Part shown: in pieces, positions 59,615 through 64,000 of the stretch
Numbering within the stretch: the stretch's first letter is position 1
Layout: each line of letters begins with the position of its first letter
From: JAEWSN01 sp942493335
GTDB taxonomy: Bacteria; Bacillota; Clostridia; DSM-8532
Assembly: GCA_942493335.1 (NCBI GenBank)
Contig: OW818693.1
Location: 372,001 to 436,000 of the forward strand
Length of the DNA stretch: 64,000 nucleotides
Direction: 5' to 3'
Program-made: the position numbers and the translations under genes
The notes under the pieces: model-generated
Databases searched by the model: none
The model's input: the letters and a program-made list of their open reading frames with translations, nothing else
Told to the model about the DNA's origin: nothing

Positions 59615-61222
59615 TTACTTCTTTGTGGTCCAGTAAAAGTCAGGATCGCCGCCGATGGCCCTGCGGACCACGCCGTTGATGCCTTCCTGGGCAGTCCAGG
59701 TACGGATGCGGAAGTAGACGGGAGCGATAGGCATATCTTCCATCAGAAGCTTTTCAGCGGCATAGAGCATGTCCATGCGCTTGGCAGCGTCCACTTCAAC
59801 CTTGGCATCCTTGATGAGCTTGTCATAGTCTGCGCTGGAATAGGAGGTGTGGTTGTTGCCGCCACCGGTAAGGAAGACGTCGAGGAAGGTCATCGGATCG
59901 TTGTAGTCAGGGCCCCAGCCGGCGAATGCGATCTGGAAGTCCTTGTCGGTCAGCTTCTGAAGGCGGGCCTTGAAGGGCATCTGCTGCAGTTCGACTTCGA
60001 TGCCGAGGTTCTTTTTCCACATGTCCTGCAGAGCGGCGCCACGGGTCTTCTGGGTGTCGCCTTCGTCCATGATGATGGAGAACTTGGCATCGGCAAGGGT
60101 CATGCCGACTTCGGCAAGGCCTTCTTCAAGCAGTTTCTTGGCTTCGGCGGGAGCATTGTCCTTGAGAAGGTCTCCGACTTCCTTGCGGAAGGTGTCCTTC
60201 TTGCCGGGGAGGATCGGAACAACATACGCAAGAGCGGGTTCGCAATGATCCTTCTGGACATCATTGACATAGGCCTTGCGGTCTACGGCATAGGAGAATG
60301 CCTGACGGATCTTCTTGTTGCTCATGAGTTTGTCGGTGGTGTTGAATTCGAGGTAGAAGGTGGCGCCGTCCGCATAGTCGGCGAGTTTGTAGCCCTTGTC
60401 GGTATATTCCTTGAAATCGGTACCGGGAACGCCGATGAGATCAAGTTCCTTGTTGAAGAACTTCACCTTGGCAGTGGCGTTGTCGGCGATCATGTAAACC
60501 TGGATCTTGTCAAGGCTGATGGCGTTCTTGTTCCAGTAGTTCGGGTTCTTTTCGAGAACCATGTGGTCTTCATGGGCCCATTCCTTGATGATGAAGGGAC
60601 CATTGTAGAGAAGTGCGGTTGCTTCCGCACCGTAGTTGTCCTTGTTGGCTTCATAGAATTTCTGGTTGCAGGGAAGGGCTGTGCCGAAAGCACAGATGGA
60701 AAGGAAATAGGGGGTGGGGCGTTCCAGGGTGATGGTGAGGGTTTCGCCGTCAGCCTTCACGCCGACTTCATCAAGACCCACGGTGCCTTCGTTGGCGCCT
60801 TGGGCATTCTTGATGTCGTACAGGATGTAGGCGTACTGGGAAGCGGTCTCGGGATTCAGGGCGCGCTTGATGCCGTATTCGAAATCAGCGGCGGTGACCG
60901 GTTCGCCATTGGACCACTTGTTGTTCTTGCGCATGGTGAAGGTGTAGGTCAGGCCATCGGCGGAGACTTCCCATTTGGAAGCGGCTCCTTCGGTGTACTT
61001 GCCGTCTTTGTCGTAACGGACAAGACCTTCGATGGTGGCGTTCAGAATGGCAAAGGAGTTGGTGTCCGTCGTGATTTCAGGGTCGAGTTCCGGCGGTTCA
61101 TTCCCAAGGTTCCAATTGAGGGTGCCACCCTTCGGGCCGCTGGATGCAGTGGCGCCGCAACCTGCAAACGAGGTTGCAAGAACAAGGACGGTCAGGACCA
61201 GTGCGAGCGTTCTCTTCAGCAT
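59615..61222 (-). CDS. oppA: Oligopeptide-binding lipoprotein OppA
   Basis: A 535-residue SBP_bac_5 protein, lipid-anchored by the lipobox TSFAGC (Cys about residue 22). Typical pieces: LNWNLGNEPPELDPEITTDTNSF, YTFTMRKNNKWSNGEPVTAADFEYGIKRAL and a C-terminal DMPIAPVYFRIRTW. It delivers extracellular peptides to OppBC. AGGAGG-like sequence precedes the ATG. It is the first gene of the operon, with a good promoter at 61284-61313 and a hairpin after its stop. Confidence 0.95.
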   Translation of the reverse strand: MLKRTLALVLTVLVLATSFAGCGATASSGPKGGTLNWNLGNEPPELDPEITTDTNSFAILNATIEGLVRYDKDGKYTEGAASKWEVSADGLTYTFTMRKNNKWSNGEPVTAADFEYGIKRALNPETASQYAYILYDIKNAQGANEGTVGLDEVGVKADGETLTITLERPTPYFLSICAFGTALPCNQKFYEANKDNYGAEATALLYNGPFIIKEWAHEDHMVLEKNPNYWNKNAISLDKIQVYMIADNATAKVKFFNKELDLIGVPGTDFKEYTDKGYKLADYADGATFYLEFNTTDKLMSNKKIRQAFSYAVDRKAYVNDVQKDHCEPALAYVVPILPGKKDTFRKEVGDLLKDNAPAEAKKLLEEGLAEVGMTLADAKFSIIMDEGDTQKTRGAALQDMWKKNLGIEVELQQMPFKARLQKLTDKDFQIAFAGWGPDYNDPMTFLDVFLTGGGNNHTSYSSADYDKLIKDAKVEVDAAKRMDMLYAAEKLLMEDMPIAPVYFRIRTWTAQEGINGVVRRAIGGDPDFYWTTKK

Positions 61223-61283
61223 TTCTTTTCCTCCTGTTCATGATTTCGTGCGGAGTATGATTGTCTCCCCCACAAACACACTT

Positions 61284-61313
61284 ATTATAATCGTTATACG
61301 CAATTTTGTCCAA
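61284..61313 (-). promoter_or_regulatory. Sigma-A promoter of the opp operon
   Basis: On the minus strand TTGGAC (complement of 61308-61313), an 18-nt spacer and a perfect TATAAT (complement of 61284-61289) lie about 60 nt before oppA. Confidence 0.8.
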
Positions 61314-61419
61314 CCATGCAAGTGTGGATTTCGAGAATTTCATGGGAATCCATATTAAGGATGATCGTTTCATGTCCTCTCAGGAATACCATGGAAAACA
61401 TGGGAATCCCGTTTTTTCG

Positions 61420-61454
61420 CGGACAGAGGATCTCCGAAGGGGACCCTCTGTCCG
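61420..61454. other. 10-bp hairpin after the second BMP-type transporter operon
   Basis: CGGACAGAGG (61420-61429) and CCTCTGTCCG (61445-61454) pair perfectly just beyond the stop of the minus-strand permease gene. On that strand it is followed by CGAAAAAA rather than a T run, so it is not a standard terminator. Nothing else was recognised in the 61223-61462 gap besides this and the opp promoter. Confidence 0.5.
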
Positions 61455-61462
61455 GATATGCC

Positions 61463-62416
61463 TCACCTTTTCCCATGCTCGAAGGGTTCCCCTGCGGAAC
61501 GGGGAGCCTGGGAGCTTTTCGAGAAGAGAATGAGTGCCAGGAGGGTGATCACGTACGGGAACACCTTCAGGATGATGCCAGGGACTACTGTGAGGGCGGG
61601 GATCGCCTGAGAAACGTTCGAGATGGTTGTGGCGAAGCCGAAGAAAAAGGTAGCGCCGAGGATGCCGAGTGGCTTCCATTGTCCGAAGATGAGCGCTGCC
61701 AGCGCCAGGAAACCAAGGCCCGCCACGGACCCGGAGAACTCCCCGGAATAGGTGACCAGGATGATGGCGCCGCCCAGGCCGGCGAACGCACCGGACAACA
61801 TGACGGCAATGTAGCGGATCCGGAAGATGTTGATGCCTGCTGCGTCGGCTGCATGGGGGTGTTCGCCGCATGCACGGAGGCGCAGTCCGAATGGCGTGTT
61901 GTACAGGACATAGGAGGCGATCAACAGAATCAGGAGAACCAGCCAGGTGGAGGCGTAGGTTTGCGAGAAGAACAGTTTGCCGAGAATCGGGATCTGCGAC
62001 AGGACGGGCACATCGCCCCGTGGCAGGCCGGCAACAATCTGGATATGACCGCTGCCGGTCATGTTTCGTGCAAGGAAAACGGTCACGGCACCTGCGAGCA
62101 TGTTGATGGCAGTACCGCTGATGACCTGGTTTGCCTGCAGCGTGATGCTGGCGAATGCGTGAAGAAGCGCAAACAGCGCTCCGGCTGCCATGGCGCCGAG
62201 GAGTCCCAGCCAGACGGCCCCATCACCATAAATGGGATAGGTCTTCATGATGATGAGGGCGGAAGCGAAGGACCCGATGACCATCAGGCCTTCCAATCCG
62301 ATGTTGACAACACCGGAGCGTTCGGAATACAGGCCGCCGAGAGCCACGATGAGCAAAGGGATGGTATAGGCAACGGCGTAGGGCATGATTTGCGCAATCG
62401 TCGTCCACATGATCAT
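61463..62416 (-). CDS. Second BMP-type ABC transporter, permease 2
   Basis: A 317-residue NupQ/YufQ-like permease: YSERSGVVNIGLEGLMVIGSF, ITLQANQVISGTAINMLAGAV, GEHPHAADAAGINIFRIRYI (coupling loop) and GLGFLALAALIFGQWKPLG. It belongs to the same family as the product of 46231-47172 but is clearly different in sequence. Its start overlaps the stop of permease 1 (ATGA, 62413-62416). It is the last gene of the operon. Confidence 0.94.
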   Translation of the reverse strand: MIMWTTIAQIMPYAVAYTIPLLIVALGGLYSERSGVVNIGLEGLMVIGSFASALIIMKTYPIYGDGAVWLGLLGAMAAGALFALLHAFASITLQANQVISGTAINMLAGAVTVFLARNMTGSGHIQIVAGLPRGDVPVLSQIPILGKLFFSQTYASTWLVLLILLIASYVLYNTPFGLRLRACGEHPHAADAAGINIFRIRYIAVMLSGAFAGLGGAIILVTYSGEFSGSVAGLGFLALAALIFGQWKPLGILGATFFFGFATTISNVSQAIPALTVVPGIILKVFPYVITLLALILFSKSSQAPRSAGEPFEHGKR

Positions 62417-63621
62417 TTCCCCCCTTTTTTGCGGCGGGGCGAGAGGAGCCGCTCTATCAGCACGCTGGTCGCCGCGAAATAGATGATGGTCGCGATGATG
62501 GTGTCCGCAATTTCGGGTGGCACCTTTGTCATGGCGTTCATGAAGCCCTTGCCGGAATGGAGCAGGCCGAAGAATATGGCGGCTGCCAGGACGCCCCAGG
62601 GAGAGTTTGCGCCCAGCAGGGAGACTGCGATGCCGTCCAACCCCTGGTTGGGCAGAATGCCGATCTGGATGTTGGTCGCATATCCACAGTAAAGGGCGGC
62701 TCCGCCGAGTCCGGCCAAAGCGCCTGCGATAAGCATGGCCACGACGATGCCGCGGTTCACGTCAATGCCGGCGTATTCGGCCGCATGCCGGTTGAAGCCG
62801 ACCGCCTTCAGTTCAAAACCAAGCACGGTCCGATCCAGAATGAAAGCAACCAGGATGACGAACACAACAGCGACAAACAATCCAAGGTTGATGAAGGAAC
62901 CGTTGAAAAGATCCGAGAGCCATTTGACCTTCAGGGAGGCGGCTTCAGGAATCATCCGGGATTCCGTCTCGAGCGTCGGACCGAGGAACCATTGCTTCAC
63001 GCCGTAATAAACGCCCCAGTAGGCAATCCAGTTCATCATGATGGTCGAAACGACTTCATGCACATTGAATTTCGCCTTGAGGAGACCGGGAATCAATGCC
63101 CAGAGGGCACCGCCGATGATGGCTGCAACAAGGATGACAGGAATCAGAACCGGCTTCGGCAGGGGAAGCAGAATGCCTGCCGCTGTGGCGCAAAAACCTC
63201 CGGCCAGCATCTGACCGGCCGCGCCGATGTTGAACATGCCGGTCCGGAATGCGAACGCGACGGACAATCCGCTGAAGATGATGGGCGTGGCGGTTGCCAG
63301 CGTGTTCCCGATGCGTTCCTTGTTCATGAGGCCGCCCTTGAACAGGTAGGTGTACCCGCGGATGGGATCCGCACCCACAATGAGCATCAGAACGGCGCCG
63401 GCCAGAAGGCCGAGAAGCACGGCGATGAGGGACACCAGCAACGAGCGCAGCGGACCGCTTTCGGAAAATCGCCTGGCGAGGGAGGGCTTATTGGTATTCA
63501 GGGATACACCGGCTTCATTCTTATCCTGTTCGGCATTGTTTTGGGCGGTCGTCGGCTTTGCCGGTTCGGATGTGCGCTTTGGGGCTTCCGGATTTCCCGC
63601 AGGTTCCTTCTTATCTGTCAT
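62413..63621 (-). CDS. Second BMP-type ABC transporter, permease 1
   Basis: A 402-residue NupP-like permease. An unusual polar N-terminal tail of about 55 residues (MTDKKEPAGNPEAPKRTSEP onward) precedes about 10 helices. Motifs: SGLSVAFAFRTGMFNIGAAGQMLAGG, VHEVVSTIMMNWIAYWGVYYG and AVGFNRHAAEYAGIDVNR. It overlaps the ATPase stop by 4 nt and permease 2 by 4 nt, a tightly coupled set. Confidence 0.93.
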   Translation of the reverse strand: MTDKKEPAGNPEAPKRTSEPAKPTTAQNNAEQDKNEAGVSLNTNKPSLARRFSESGPLRSLLVSLIAVLLGLLAGAVLMLIVGADPIRGYTYLFKGGLMNKERIGNTLATATPIIFSGLSVAFAFRTGMFNIGAAGQMLAGGFCATAAGILLPLPKPVLIPVILVAAIIGGALWALIPGLLKAKFNVHEVVSTIMMNWIAYWGVYYGVKQWFLGPTLETESRMIPEAASLKVKWLSDLFNGSFINLGLFVAVVFVILVAFILDRTVLGFELKAVGFNRHAAEYAGIDVNRGIVVAMLIAGALAGLGGAALYCGYATNIQIGILPNQGLDGIAVSLLGANSPWGVLAAAIFFGLLHSGKGFMNAMTKVPPEIADTIIATIIYFAATSVLIERLLSPRRKKGGK

Positions 63622-64000
63622 GTCCGTTCCCCCTTTCGCACGCCGGCCATCATGAGGCCGACTTCATTTTCATCCGTTTCTGCGGCGACCACTTCGCCCA
63701 CCCGCTCGCCATGATTCACGATGACGATGCGATCCGAAACGTTGAGGATTTCATCGAGCTCCAGGGAAACGAGGAGAACGCCTTTACCCTGATCACGCTG
63801 TTCCACCAGCCGACGGTGGATGTACTCGATGGAACCGACATCCAGTCCTCGTGTGGGCTGGACAGCGATGAGAATGTCGGGGTTCCCCGAGATCTCCCGT
63901 CCGACGATGGCTTTCTGCTGATTCCCGCCCGACATCTGTCTGGCGGCGGAAAGCGCTCCCTGACCGGAACGGACGTCGAATTCCCGGATGATGGTGTCCG
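63618..64000 (-). CDS. Second BMP-type ABC transporter, ATP-binding protein (C-terminal part)
   Basis: The last roughly 127 residues of a double-NBD ATPase; the gene continues beyond the window. The second-domain signature MSGGNQQKAIVGREI, VQPTRGLDVGS (the family's altered Walker B) and LVSLELDEILNVSDRIVIVNHG are present. The frame stays open to the window edge (DTIIREFDVRSGQGALSAARQ precedes the signature). The start, first NBD and any binding-protein gene lie outside. Confidence 0.93.
   Translation of the reverse strand, partial: DTIIREFDVRSGQGALSAARQMSGGNQQKAIVGREISGNPDILIAVQPTRGLDVGSIEYIHRRLVEQRDQGKGVLLVSLELDEILNVSDRIVIVNHGERVGEVVAAETDENEVGLMMAGVRKGERT

Noticed and set aside
61420..61454. 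Rho-independent terminator of the second BMP-type transporter operon
   Set aside because: The hairpin is perfect but is followed by an A-rich rather than T-rich tract on the transcribed strand.

Overview
The window reads as one chromosomal segment of an anaerobic, fermentative, Gram-positive-type (Firmicutes/Clostridia-like) bacterium with fairly high GC. Evidence: a T-box leader in front of thrS, Rex-type redox operators around adhE, an NAD-linked multisubunit [FeFe] hydrogenase, bifunctional AdhE, HemZ, a B. subtilis-like Xpt, and strong AGGAGG-type ribosome binding sites. No phage, integrase, CRISPR array, rRNA or tRNA gene was seen.

Layout. 1-2.5 kb: the tail of an upstream gene, two coupled fluoride channel genes and a DUF1015 gene. 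2.5-3.6 kb: a membrane diguanylate cyclase (minus strand). 4-15 kb: a housekeeping run (alaS, HIT protein, rpsU, recJ, rsh, dtd, MBL-fold hydrolase, hemZ). 15-17.4 kb: an AraC regulator and an Eis-like acetyltransferase. 17.6-22 kb: hydCBA, encoding a bifurcating-type [FeFe] hydrogenase, plus a separate small [2Fe-2S] protein. 22.7-25.9 kb: a second module with a small [2Fe-2S] protein, a PAS-containing sensory [FeFe] hydrogenase (HydS-type) and a SpoIIE-type phosphatase. 26-27.5 kb: a lone TnpB/Cas12-like protein that lacks two of the three RuvC catalytic acids. 27.9-29.9 kb: a large secreted protein. 30-35.4 kb: T-box-thrS and Rex-box-adhE. 35.7-41.3 kb: putP, zwf, a DUF3810 protein and an aldo/keto reductase. 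41.6-47.2 kb: xpt plus a BMP-type nucleoside ABC transporter. 47.2-49.1 kb: a HAD phosphatase and a lipoprotein shaped like a class B1 metallo-beta-lactamase without its zinc ligands. 49.1-52.6 kb: a MoxR/DUF58/DUF4129 operon. 53-55.4 kb: a truncated GH31-like protein coupled to a metallophosphoesterase. 55.5-61.2 kb: a complete oppABCDF operon. 61.5-64 kb: the distal part of a second BMP-type transporter, cut by the window end.

How it fits together: fermentation redox balance is the main theme. HydABC would reoxidise NADH and ferredoxin as H2, AdhE would reoxidise NADH to ethanol, and Rex-like boxes near their promoters would link both to the NADH/NAD+ ratio. HydS plus the SpoIIE phosphatase looks like an H2- or redox-sensing signalling unit. 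The remaining operons cover nucleoside and peptide uptake, purine salvage, the stringent response and envelope functions.

Most notable: (i) the apparently nuclease-dead TnpB-like protein next to the hydrogenase-sensor module; (ii) a dispersed family of about 85-95 nt hairpin repeats with one compensatory base-pair change, one copy of which lies just downstream of that gene; (iii) two further proteins that keep an enzyme fold but lack catalytic residues (MBL-like lipoprotein, GH31-like protein); (iv) matching palindromes and Rex-like sites at both hydrogenase operons; (v) repeated short tandem duplications at gene ends and in leaders.
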